Source: Nitrospira sp. (GTDB lineage: Bacteria; Nitrospirota; Nitrospiria; Nitrospirales; Nitrospiraceae). Taken from it: DNA of 11,730 bases. A program made the translations under genes and the position numbers. Under the pieces are notes generated by a model. The model worked only from the letters and a program-made list of their open reading frames with translations. It was not told where the DNA came from and did not search any database. Positions 1 to 6,740 of the stretch are shown here, piece by piece. How positions within the stretch are numbered: the first letter of the stretch is position 1; the number at the start of each line of letters is the position of its first letter. The stretch is taken from assembly GCA_005116795.1 (NCBI GenBank), contig SWDL01000106.1, forward strand, positions 1-11,730. The letters run 5' to 3'.

Positions 1-449
1 TCCTGCTCGCCTTCCAGCCGGGACCGGTCGAGGAGATCCGCGCGGTCGGCGCTCCGGTCTTGACCCCCTGGTATGACATCGCCCAAGCCCGGATCCAGTT
101 TGCCGGCGGATGCGTGGCGAATCTCACGGCCAGCCGTGTCTCAGAGGCGCCGTCTCGGACGATTCGCCTCTTCCAGCGAGACGCCGCGATCACGATGGAT
201 TATCATACCCGTCAAGGCACAATCTCACGGGCGCACCACCCGACGGAAGGAGCATCGGGGATTGAGACGGAACCTCTGACCGGCGGAGACGGCGAGCCCC
301 TGAAACTCGAGCTGGAGTCGTTCATCCGCTCAGTCGTCACCGGCGCGCCTCCGGTCGTGTCGGGAGAAGATGGAACGGCCGCTCTGGAGTTGGCGCATCG
401 GATCTTGGGCGCGATCGAAGAGTTCCTTCGCCGCCTCCATCATGCGTAG
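1..449 (+). CDS. Gfo/Idh/MocA-family oxidoreductase, 3' part only
   Basis: The reading frame is open from the first bases of the window (codons in register with position 3) to TAG at 447-449, so only about 148 C-terminal residues are seen. The TTG at 60 lies inside the frame and is not a likely start. The visible part contains WYDIAQARIQFAGGCVANLTA, then SRVSEAPSRTIRLFQRDA. This is the substrate-binding beta-sheet half typical of the Gfo/Idh/MocA oxidoreductase found beside lpxA and lpxB in many diderms. The NAD-binding Rossmann half must lie upstream. The gene ends about 20 nt before lpxB. In some bacteria a neighbour of this kind (GnnA) oxidises UDP-GlcNAc at C3 so that lipid A carries a 3-amino sugar. 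That role is possible here, but no aminotransferase partner (GnnB) is visible, so the substrate is unknown. Confidence 0.8.
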   Translation, partial: LLAFQPGPVEEIRAVGAPVLTPWYDIAQARIQFAGGCVANLTASRVSEAPSRTIRLFQRDAAITMDYHTRQGTISRAHHPTEGASGIETEPLTGGDGEPLKLELESFIRSVVTGAPPVVSGEDGTAALELAHRILGAIEEFLRRLHHA

Positions 450-470
450 CCTCAACCATTCGGGAGCGTG

Positions 471-1601
471 ATGCCCCGGATTTTCATCATCACAGGAGAG
501 GCGTCCGGAGATCTCCATGGGGCCCACCTGGCCCAGGCGCTCCGAGAGGCTGATCCGAACGTCGAGCTGCACGGGGTGGGCGGTCCTCACATGGCCGCCG
601 TCCCGGTCACGTTGCTGCCCGGGATCGAACGGGTGGATGTGATCGGGGTACCGGGTCCCAAAGCGGTGATGGCGGCGATCGGCAATCTCCGCCGGATGGC
701 CGAGCACCTGCGCGCCACGACGTGGGACGTCGTCGTGCTCGTCGATCATCCGGGGACCAACCTTCGGCTGGCGCGCTTCGCGAAGCAGGCGGGACATCGG
801 ATCGTCTATTACATCGCGCCGCAGCTCTGGGCCTGGCGTCCCGGCCGCATCCGGCAGATGCAACAGTACGTGGACCACGTGGCGGTGATCCTGCCGTTCG
901 AGGCGGAGTTGTACCGGAAGGCCGGTGTCCGCTGTACCTTCGTCGGCCACCCCTTGCTGGACACCGTTCCGACGACCTATGATCAGGCTGAATTCCGACG
1001 ACGCTTCGGTCTGACGTCGGCCGGGCCGGTCATTGGATTGCTGCCGGGGAGCCGTGAGCAGGAGATCCATCGCCTCCTGCCGCTCCTCCTGGAATCGGCC
1101 GGGGCGCTCAAGCAGGAGTTTCCAAACCTGGAGCTGGTGCTTGCGCAGGCGGGCTCCGTTTCTGAAGAATGGTTGAATGGTCCCATCCGGGCGTCGGGCC
1201 TCCCAGTCACCATCGTTCGGGATCAGGCGAATGAGGTGATGGCGGCCTCGGACTTGCTGTTGGTGGCCTCCGGGACCGCCACTCTGCAGGCCGCGATCGT
1301 CGGCACCCCTATGATCATCACCTATCGGACGTCCTGGGTGGGGTGGCAGATCGCAAAACGGCTGGTTCGGGTACAATGGGCGGGGCTGGCCAATCTTGTG
1401 GCCGGTCGGGAGATTATTCCGGAATTGATTCAATCGAATGCCACGGTTGACCGGATGGTGAGCGAAGCTCTGCGACTGCTCCGGGATCGCCCCGCTTGGG
1501 AGCGGATGCGCGGCGAACTGCGCGCGGTCCGTGACGCGCTCGGCACGCCGGGCGCCTCAAGGCGAGCAGCCCAAGTCGTGCTCTCGGAGTGCCGCGCATG
1601 A
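471..1601 (+). CDS. lpxB: Lipid-A-disaccharide synthase
   Basis: LpxB (GT19) joins UDP-2,3-diacylglucosamine to lipid X at the inner face of the cytoplasmic membrane, giving the beta-1,6 disaccharide of lipid A. The 376-residue product is of normal family length. It starts with the hallmark IITGEASGDLHGA (GEASGD at residues 9-14). It continues with YYIAPQLWAWRPGRI, FVGHPLLD, LLPGSREQEI (191-199) and the C-terminal SGTATLQAAIVGTPMIITYRTS. The usual D-x-P-x-F-N stretch reads DHPGTN, a mild variant. I chose ATG 471 over the GTG just before it at 468 because GGGAG at 462-466 is then 4 nt upstream instead of 1. The stop overlaps the msbA start (ATGA), which suggests translational coupling. The upstream oxidoreductase, msbA, kdtA and lpxK are the expected lipid A neighbours. 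Confidence 0.97.
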   Translation: MPRIFIITGEASGDLHGAHLAQALREADPNVELHGVGGPHMAAVPVTLLPGIERVDVIGVPGPKAVMAAIGNLRRMAEHLRATTWDVVVLVDHPGTNLRLARFAKQAGHRIVYYIAPQLWAWRPGRIRQMQQYVDHVAVILPFEAELYRKAGVRCTFVGHPLLDTVPTTYDQAEFRRRFGLTSAGPVIGLLPGSREQEIHRLLPLLLESAGALKQEFPNLELVLAQAGSVSEEWLNGPIRASGLPVTIVRDQANEVMAASDLLLVASGTATLQAAIVGTPMIITYRTSWVGWQIAKRLVRVQWAGLANLVAGREIIPELIQSNATVDRMVSEALRLLRDRPAWERMRGELRAVRDALGTPGASRRAAQVVLSECRA

Positions 1602-3331
1602 CCCTGTTTCTCCGATTGCTCCGCTATCTGCTCCGGCACCGCGTCCGGCTGGGGGCGGCCTTGGCCTGTTCCGCATTGGTCGCGGCCATGACCGGCGCGT
1701 ACGCCTGGCTGGTCCGTCCCGTGCTCGACGGGATTTTTATCGCCAAGGATCAAACGCTCTTGCTCGTGCTCCCCTTGACGATTCTTGCTGTGGCGGTGCT
1801 CAAGGCCGTGTTCAACTATGGACAAGCCTACCTGATCAATCATGTCGGCAATCAAGTGGTTACTGAGATCCGCGAAGAACTGTTTCTCCAATTAATGCGA
1901 TTGCCGGTAGGTTTTCACGACAACATCACGTCCGGACGCCTGATGTCCCATGTGTTCAACGACGTCAGTCTCATGTCGAGCGCCGGCGCCGGGGTCTTGC
2001 GTGAGTTGTTCCAGCAGGGGTTGACGTGCCTGGCTTTGATCGGAGTGCTCTTCTATCAAAACTGGAAACTCGCGGCCGTGTCCATTATCGTGGCGCCCTT
2101 GTCGATCTATACGATCCTGCGCCGAGGGAGACGGTTGCGCACGTTGGCGACTCGGGGGCAGGAGACCGTCGGCGACATGGCGTCCGCCGTGCAGGAGTCC
2201 TTGTCCGGCATTCGAATCGTGAAGGCGTTCGGGCGTGAAGAACATGAAGGCGCACGCTTTCGGCACATCAATCGATCGTATTTTGGGCTCAGCATGAAAG
2301 GGATTCAGGTCTCCTCGCTGGCGACCTCTCAACTCGAAGTCATCGGGGTGATCGGCGTCGCGGCCATCATTTGGTATGGCGGGTATCTCGTGATCACGGG
2401 AGCCATGACCGCCGGAGCCTTCTTCTCTTTCTTGACCGCCATGTTCCTCGCCTACTCGCCTCTGCGCCGTCTCGGGACCACCAACAATACGGTTCAGCAG
2501 GCGCTGGCCGCGGCCGAGCGGGTCTTCGCGGTGCTCGATCTTCCCAATGAGCAGGATCGGGATCGCGGCCGTGAGGATCTTCCCGTGATTCGGCAGAGCC
2601 TGGAGTTCCGGCACGTGACCTTCCGGTATGAAGGGCATGATCGTGAGGCTCTGGCCGACGTCACCCTGACGGTGGGCGCAGGAGAGAACGTGGCCCTCGT
2701 GGGGAGCAGCGGCAGCGGAAAGTCCACCCTCGTGAGTTTAGTGCCGCGATTCTACGATCCGACTGCCGGCGCCGTTCTAATCGATTGCCGGGATATCCAG
2801 GGCTGCACCCTCCGGTCGCTCCGGGCGCAGATCGGGATTGTCTCTCAGGATACGGTGCTGTTTGATGACTCGGTCAAGAAGAACATTGCGTATGGGAGAC
2901 CGGCGGCGACCGAGGCCGAGATCGACGCGGCTGCGAAGGCCGCCTATGCCCATGACTTCATCCAACGCCTCCCCAACGGTTATGACACCATGATCGGTGA
3001 GAACGGCGTGAAGCTTTCCGGCGGTGAACGGCAACGTTTGGCCATCGCGCGGGCCATTTTGCGGGATCCTCCGATTCTGATCCTGGACGAAGCCACGTCC
3101 GCGCTGGATTCGGAATCCGAACGGATCGTGCAGATGGCGATTGCAAACGTCATGAAGAATCGCACGACGCTGATCATTGCGCACCGGCTCTCCACGATTC
3201 AAAAGGCCGACCGGATCGTCGTGATGGATCACGGGCGCATTGCGGAAGTCGGCTCGCATGAGGAACTGCTGAGACGGGGCGGGACGTACAAGCGCCTCCA
3301 TTCCATTCAATTTCAGGATGTGGCCGATTGA
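1598..3331 (+). CDS. msbA: Lipid A export ABC transporter (permease-ATPase)
   Basis: This is a half-transporter of 577 residues, close to the usual ~580 of MsbA. MsbA dimers flip core-lipid A across the inner membrane using ATP. The N-terminal half has about six hydrophobic segments, among them AALACSALVAAMTGAYAWLV and the region around GVIGVAAIIWYGGYLV. The ATPase half is complete: Walker A GSSGSGKST (369-377), the Q-loop VSQDTVLFDD, signature LSGGERQ (473-479), Walker B ILILDEATSALD (from 493, with the D/E pair at 497-498) and the switch histidine in IIAHRLST (H529). The start is ATG 1598, 8 nt after GGAG (1586-1589) and overlapping the lpxB stop. GTG 1589 would lie inside that Shine-Dalgarno. 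Other lipid-exporting ABC half-transporters look alike. The position between lpxB and kdtA supports MsbA. Confidence 0.95.
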   Translation: MTLFLRLLRYLLRHRVRLGAALACSALVAAMTGAYAWLVRPVLDGIFIAKDQTLLLVLPLTILAVAVLKAVFNYGQAYLINHVGNQVVTEIREELFLQLMRLPVGFHDNITSGRLMSHVFNDVSLMSSAGAGVLRELFQQGLTCLALIGVLFYQNWKLAAVSIIVAPLSIYTILRRGRRLRTLATRGQETVGDMASAVQESLSGIRIVKAFGREEHEGARFRHINRSYFGLSMKGIQVSSLATSQLEVIGVIGVAAIIWYGGYLVITGAMTAGAFFSFLTAMFLAYSPLRRLGTTNNTVQQALAAAERVFAVLDLPNEQDRDRGREDLPVIRQSLEFRHVTFRYEGHDREALADVTLTVGAGENVALVGSSGSGKSTLVSLVPRFYDPTAGAVLIDCRDIQGCTLRSLRAQIGIVSQDTVLFDDSVKKNIAYGRPAATEAEIDAAAKAAYAHDFIQRLPNGYDTMIGENGVKLSGGERQRLAIARAILRDPPILILDEATSALDSESERIVQMAIANVMKNRTTLIIAHRLSTIQKADRIVVMDHGRIAEVGSHEELLRRGGTYKRLHSIQFQDVAD

Positions 3332-3377
3332 GGCATGAGGCCGCTGACGCGCTCGGCCGATCCCTCGACTGATTCCA

Positions 3378-3407
3378 CAATGGTTCAATGAACCATTGAA
3401 TCAATGG
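3378..3407 (+). repeat. Small 8-nt-period palindromic array over the start of the acyltransferase gene
   Basis: CAATGGTTC (3378-3386) and GAACCATTG (3390-3398) form a perfect 9-bp inverted repeat with a 3-nt loop. The element can also be read as four units starting at 3378, 3386, 3394 and 3402, each beginning CAATG or CATTG. The right arm's CCATTG (3393-3398) could instead pair with CAATGG (3402-3407), which contains the ATG at 3404. The two hairpins exclude each other. No T-run follows, so this does not look like a Rho-independent terminator. No clear Shine-Dalgarno precedes the ATG. Any regulatory role is inference. Confidence 0.7.
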
Positions 3408-4068
3408 GTACCGTGTTGACGAGTTGGTTGAAACTGACGCTGCTCCCCCCGATCGGGGCCTGGCTGATTCGCATGATCGGCCGCACGCTTCGCCCGGATG
3501 CTCAAAAAAACGGGGCAATCTTTGCGAAGGGACGGGGGCGTCGGCCCGTGATTGCCGCCTTCTGGCATGACCAGCAGCTCTTGATGCCGCTGTTCTATCG
3601 AGGTCCCGGCGCGTCCGTCCTGATCAGCCGCCATCGGGACGGCGAGTTGATCGCGCGCATTCTTGCCCGATTCGGAATGGAGGCGGTTCGGGGTTCCACC
3701 ACTCGTGGAGGGCCTGCCGCCTTGCGGCGCCTGATCGAACTGGGGCGGCTCGGACGTGATCTCATTCTGACGCCCGATGGACCCCGAGGTCCCCGGCATG
3801 TGGCGCAGAAGGGAGCGGTGTTGTTGGCGCGGGCGACCCAGCTGCCGATCGTGCCGGTGGCCGTGGCCTACTCAAAAAAAAAACCTTCGCCAGTTGGGAC
3901 CGCTTCCAATTGCCGATGCCGTTCAGCCGGAGCGCGTTCCTGGTCGGCCGGCTGATATCGGTCCCCTCAGACGCGACGGAGCAGGAGCTTGACGCGAAGT
4001 GCGCGGAACTCCAGGACGCCCTCAACCGGTTAACGATGCTGGCGGAGGAGCAGACTCAGACGAATTGA
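3404..4068 (+). CDS. DUF374/LPLAT-type acyltransferase, frame broken at an A10 run
   Basis: The conserved part matches the lysophospholipid acyltransferase (DUF374) family that often lies between msbA and kdtA and is thought to acylate lipid A or a related lipid. It shows AAFWHDQQLLMP, the SRHRDGELIARIL active-site-like stretch, RGSTTRGG and LTPDGPRGPRHVAQKGA. The zero frame runs from ATG 3404 to a stop at 3955 and ends in an arginine/serine-rich tail unlike the family. If the frame shifts by -1 at the ten adenines (3874-3883), translation continues as TFASWDRFQLPMPFSRSAF and ends at TGA 4066-4068. SWDRF..P.PF is the typical family C-terminus, so the intact protein would have about 221 residues. 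Three explanations are open: a sequence error, a slippage-controlled gene, or an early pseudogene. The ATG lies 5 nt after a hairpin and has no clear Shine-Dalgarno. The frame is closed just upstream by a TGA at 3389, so this is the first usable start. Substrate is unknown. Confidence 0.85.
3874..3883 (+). other. A10 homopolymer, probable slippage or frameshift site
   Basis: Ten adenines follow TC in the acyltransferase gene and are read as TCA AAA AAA AAA CCT in the zero frame. This contains A AAA AAA in the phase needed for -1 ribosomal slippage, and the run is long enough for RNA polymerase slippage. The conserved C-terminus lies in the -1 frame, starting with ACC at 3883. One extra A (A11) or two fewer (A8) would restore a single frame. 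I see no strong stimulatory hairpin just downstream, although I could not fold the RNA. Confidence 0.75.
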
Positions 4069-4165
4069 CGATTGAGTGATTGAAAGATTGGGGGGATAGA
4101 GGCGGTTTCACGCTCTCGCTCCCGCCAATCATGCAATCGGCATTCATCCAATCATACTTTCTCCG
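4069..4165 (+). repeat. Intergenic inverted array of GATTG/CAATC units
   Basis: This 97-nt gap holds three GATTG units at 4070, 4078 and 4086, exactly 8 nt apart. On the other side are three CAATC units at 4126, 4134 and 4149, so the two halves are inverted relative to each other. The centre adds a short GGCGG (4101-4105) / CCGCC (4122-4126) complement. The whole can form a long imperfect hairpin between the acyltransferase gene and kdtA. There is no U-tract after it and no clear Shine-Dalgarno before the kdtA ATG at 4166. It could be an RNA-processing or stability element, or simply a resident repeat. Confidence 0.6.
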
Positions 4166-5557
4166 ATGTGGTACCTCCTCTATAACGGCCTGCTGCTGAT
4201 CGCCTCACCGATTATTCTGGTCATCCTGCTGGTCAAGAAGCGTTGCCGGCGAGGGTTGCTCGAAAGACTCGGGTTATCTGGTTTTTCTGGTTCATGTGGT
4301 TTTTCTCGTTTATCTGGTTGGCTCCGGTCCAAGGAACCACAAAAACCAGAAAAACGAGACAAACTAGATCAACCAGACCAACCGGTTATCTGGGTTCATG
4401 CGGTGTCGCTCGGTGAGGCCGTGGCGGTGGTCCCATTCGTCCAGGAGCTGCGGGCCCGGTATCCGCAGCACCGCTTGATCGTCTCGACGGTGACGGAAAC
4501 CGGGCGGGAAGCGGTCGAGCAGCGACTCCACGGAGTGGCTGAGCATTGTTACGCGCCGCTGGACTTTCCTTGGGTGGTCGCGCGGGTGGTGCGGCTCCTC
4601 AATCCCTCCGTGTTTCTCTTTGTCGAAACCGAGATCTGGCCGAATCTGCTCCGTACGCTGTACCGTCGCGGGGTCCCCTCCGTGATGATCAATGGGCGGT
4701 TGTCCTCACGCTCCTTCGAGGGCTATCGCCGTATCAGGCCCTTGATCAGCCTGGCGCTGGCGCAGGTCCGTCTCTTTCTGATGCAGTCCGATCGGGACGC
4801 CGAACGGATCACCGCCTTGGGGGCCGATCCGGCCCGCGTGGTTCGGGTCGGTAACCTCAAGTTCGACCAGACCGTCGGGGGCGTCACATCCCTGAAGGAG
4901 GTCACGCGCGCGGGTCTCGGCATCCGCGAACAGGCTCCGGTGCTGGTGGCAGGGAGCACTCATCCTGGTGAAGAAGAGCAGATTCTGGATGGGTACGAGA
5001 GCCTCCTCGCGCACCATCCGGAGACGGCGCTGGTCATCGCGCCCCGGCATATCGAGCGGGCCTCCGATCTCAAGGTCGTGGTGCGGGGCCGCGGACTGGC
5101 CGTCCAGCGACGGAGCGAGATGACGGACGGGAGGTCGCTCCCACCGGGGGGAGCCGGCCGGGTCGTGATTCTGGATACGCGAGGAGAGCTCGCGTCGGTC
5201 TATCGCCACGCCACGGTGGCTTACGTGGGAGGGACCCTCGTGCCGGTCGGTGGACACAATCTTCTGGAGCCGGCCTTATGGGGAAAGCCGGTGCTGTTCG
5301 GCCCCTACACGGACCATTGCGAGGAGCTGGCCTCGCTGCTCTTGGAGGCGGGGGCCGGCGTCCGGATTCGTGATGGTCGGGAATTCGGCGGAGAGGCGGA
5401 ACAACTCATACGCGATGGAGGGCGGCGTGAAGCCATGGGCCGTGCCGCGTCTCTGGTGGTGACGGACAATCGAGGCGCGCTCCGACGGAGCGTGGAGTTC
5501 GTGCAAGGCATCCTGACCTCCGATCGGACCGCGGCCTCTCAAGTGGTCCGAGCATGA
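4166..5557 (+). CDS. kdtA: 3-deoxy-D-manno-octulosonic-acid (Kdo) transferase with in-frame repeat insertion
   Basis: KdtA/WaaA (GT30) transfers Kdo from CMP-Kdo to the lipid A precursor at the inner membrane. The 463-residue product is longer than the usual ~420-430. Residues 1-23 are a hydrophobic anchor (MWYLLYNGLLLIASPIILVILL). The first Rossmann domain begins with VIWVHAVSLGE, where E84 matches the family's catalytic glutamate. It continues with VETEIWPNLL and NGRLSSRSFEGYRRI. The second domain has VGNLKFDQ, AGSTHPGEEE, APRHIERA and the nucleotide-binding GGTLVPVGGHNLLEPALWGKPVLFGP. Between anchor and domain, residues 37-73 are a low-complexity segment: xSG triplets followed by K-x-E/D and QPD triplets. 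It is encoded by an inverted repeat (see separate entry) and lies where the family normally has a short loop. The catalytic parts look intact, so the protein is probably functional. The stop overlaps a possible lpxK ATG (ATGA). Confidence 0.95.
   Translation: MWYLLYNGLLLIASPIILVILLVKKRCRRGLLERLGLSGFSGSCGFSRLSGWLRSKEPQKPEKRDKLDQPDQPVIWVHAVSLGEAVAVVPFVQELRARYPQHRLIVSTVTETGREAVEQRLHGVAEHCYAPLDFPWVVARVVRLLNPSVFLFVETEIWPNLLRTLYRRGVPSVMINGRLSSRSFEGYRRIRPLISLALAQVRLFLMQSDRDAERITALGADPARVVRVGNLKFDQTVGGVTSLKEVTRAGLGIREQAPVLVAGSTHPGEEEQILDGYESLLAHHPETALVIAPRHIERASDLKVVVRGRGLAVQRRSEMTDGRSLPPGGAGRVVILDTRGELASVYRHATVAYVGGTLVPVGGHNLLEPALWGKPVLFGPYTDHCEELASLLLEAGAGVRIRDGREFGGEAEQLIRDGGRREAMGRAASLVVTDNRGALRRSVEFVQGILTSDRTAASQVVRA
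4274..4380 (+). repeat. 9-nt-period inverted repeat inside the kdtA coding region
   Basis: The left half consists of 9-nt units starting at 4274, 4283, 4292, 4301 and 4310, each related to TTATCTGGT. The right half carries the complement as 9-nt units (type AAACCAGAA). The best arms are 4286-4319 and 4344-4377; they pair at 29 of 34 positions around a 24-nt loop. Because the unit is a multiple of three, the insertion keeps the frame and gives tripeptide repeats in the protein. The segment is AT-rich compared with the surrounding kdtA sequence. It has the properties of a mobile palindromic element or expanded repeat that a coding gene tolerates. Confidence 0.85.
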
Positions 5558-5585
5558 CCGGCCGTCAGGCGACCGGCGGTCAGGC
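5556..5585 (+). repeat. 15-bp tandem duplication at the kdtA-lpxK junction
   Basis: GACCGGCCGTCAGGC (5556-5570) is followed directly by GACCGGCGGTCAGGC (5571-5585), identical at 14 of 15 positions. If lpxK starts at ATG 5554 it encodes the repeat TGRQA-TGGQA. If lpxK starts at 5617 it is untranslated spacer. Confidence 0.7.
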
Positions 5586-5616
5586 CTGTTCCGTCTCCTG
5601 CTCCGCCGGTGAGCCG

Positions 5617-6708
5617 ATGCGGTCATGGCCCCTTCGGACCTGCCTGACTCCGCTGTCCTGGGTCTATGGCGCGGCCATGCGCCTTCGCGCCGGTGGCTAC
5701 CGAGCCGGGCTCTTCGCTCGTCATGCGCTGCCCTGTCGGGTCATCAGTATCGGCAACGTGACGGTCGGGGGAACCGGCAAGACGCCCGTGGCCATCTTCG
5801 TGGCGTCGCGATTGATCGAGCAGGGCTCTCGCGTCGGAATCCTGAGTCGGGGGTATCGGCGGTCAGGCTCGCAAGTGATGGCCCTGGTGTCGGATGGCCG
5901 GCGCACGCTCCTCGGCCCGGATGAGGGTGGGGATGAGCCGTACCTGATGGCCCGGCGATGTCCTCAGGCGGTGGTCGCGGTGGGGGCCGACCGCGCGAGA
6001 TTGGGCGGGTGGGTGTTGAATCAGTTTCCCCTCGACGTCCTGGTGTTGGATGATGGCTTCCAGCATCTCAGCCTCGATCGTGACGTGAATCTGCTGCTGC
6101 TGGACGCCGGCGCGCCGGAGAGTCTGGATCACCTGCTCCCGGCGGGACGGCTCCGCGAGCCGCTCACGGCGGCATCGCGGGCCTCGGCCATCGTGGTGAC
6201 CAGGGCCGAGACGCCTCAGGGAACCGCAGCCTTGTTGACTCGTCTGGCCCGAGCGCGGGTGCCCGCAAGGCCGACCATTCAGTTGCGATTCTTCCACGAG
6301 GCCCTGACGGATCTCCAGGGCGGCGCCGTCACCGCGATCGACGGGATTCGGGGCGCGCGCGTGGTGACCGGGTGCGGCATTGCCGATCCCCGCGCGTTTC
6401 GCCGTGATGTCGATCGTTTGCACGTCACGGTCGTGGATGAAGTCACCTGGCCGGATCACCATCGCTATTCGCTTCGAGATGTCGAACGTCTGATGGATGT
6501 GGTTCGTTGCGCCCAGGCCGACTATGTGCTGACGACGGAAAAAGATGCGGTCAAGCTGGCGCGACTCGCCCCGGGACACGACGTGGAGCGGCTGTGCCGG
6601 GCGGTCCGGCTGGGGATTGAGGTAATGGCCGGCCGGGCGGAGCTTGACCGGCTGCTCAGGGTCCCCCGGACCGGCGCGCAAAGAGACGATCCTGCTTCGC
6701 GGCCCTGA
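5617..6708 (+). CDS. lpxK: Tetraacyldisaccharide 4'-kinase
   Basis: LpxK phosphorylates the 4' position of the lipid A disaccharide at the membrane, using ATP, to form lipid IVA. Visible signatures are the P-loop region GNVTVGGTGKTP (residues 46-57, K55/T56), ILSRGYRR, the DDGFQH motif (145-150), GRLREPL and the C-terminal TEKDAVKL. An N-terminal hydrophobic stretch PLSWVYGAAMRLRAG fits the membrane anchor. From ATG 5617 the protein has 363 residues and PLSWVYG falls near residue 12, as in the family. GGTGAG at 5608-5613 lies just upstream. The alternative ATG 5554 overlaps the kdtA stop (ATGA) and would add 21 residues, including a tandem TGRQA/TGGQA repeat. That extension does not look conserved, but coupling makes it possible. 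Function is secure and the start is not. Confidence 0.94.
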   Translation: MRSWPLRTCLTPLSWVYGAAMRLRAGGYRAGLFARHALPCRVISIGNVTVGGTGKTPVAIFVASRLIEQGSRVGILSRGYRRSGSQVMALVSDGRRTLLGPDEGGDEPYLMARRCPQAVVAVGADRARLGGWVLNQFPLDVLVLDDGFQHLSLDRDVNLLLLDAGAPESLDHLLPAGRLREPLTAASRASAIVVTRAETPQGTAALLTRLARARVPARPTIQLRFFHEALTDLQGGAVTAIDGIRGARVVTGCGIADPRAFRRDVDRLHVTVVDEVTWPDHHRYSLRDVERLMDVVRCAQADYVLTTEKDAVKLARLAPGHDVERLCRAVRLGIEVMAGRAELDRLLRVPRTGAQRDDPASRP

Positions 6709-6740
6709 GCCCTTCCGTTATACTGACCTGTGAGGTCTGC

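Noticed and set aside
330..1433. Long minus-strand open frame opposite lpxB (367 codons)
   Set aside because: Its protein is rich in R, H, G, D and Q with no recognisable domain, and it lies antisense to a gene with clear LpxB motifs. It is an artefact of GC-rich codon use.
3332..3403. Terminator after msbA
   Set aside because: The hairpin at 3378-3398 is not GC-rich and has no T-run after it. The same operon seems to continue.
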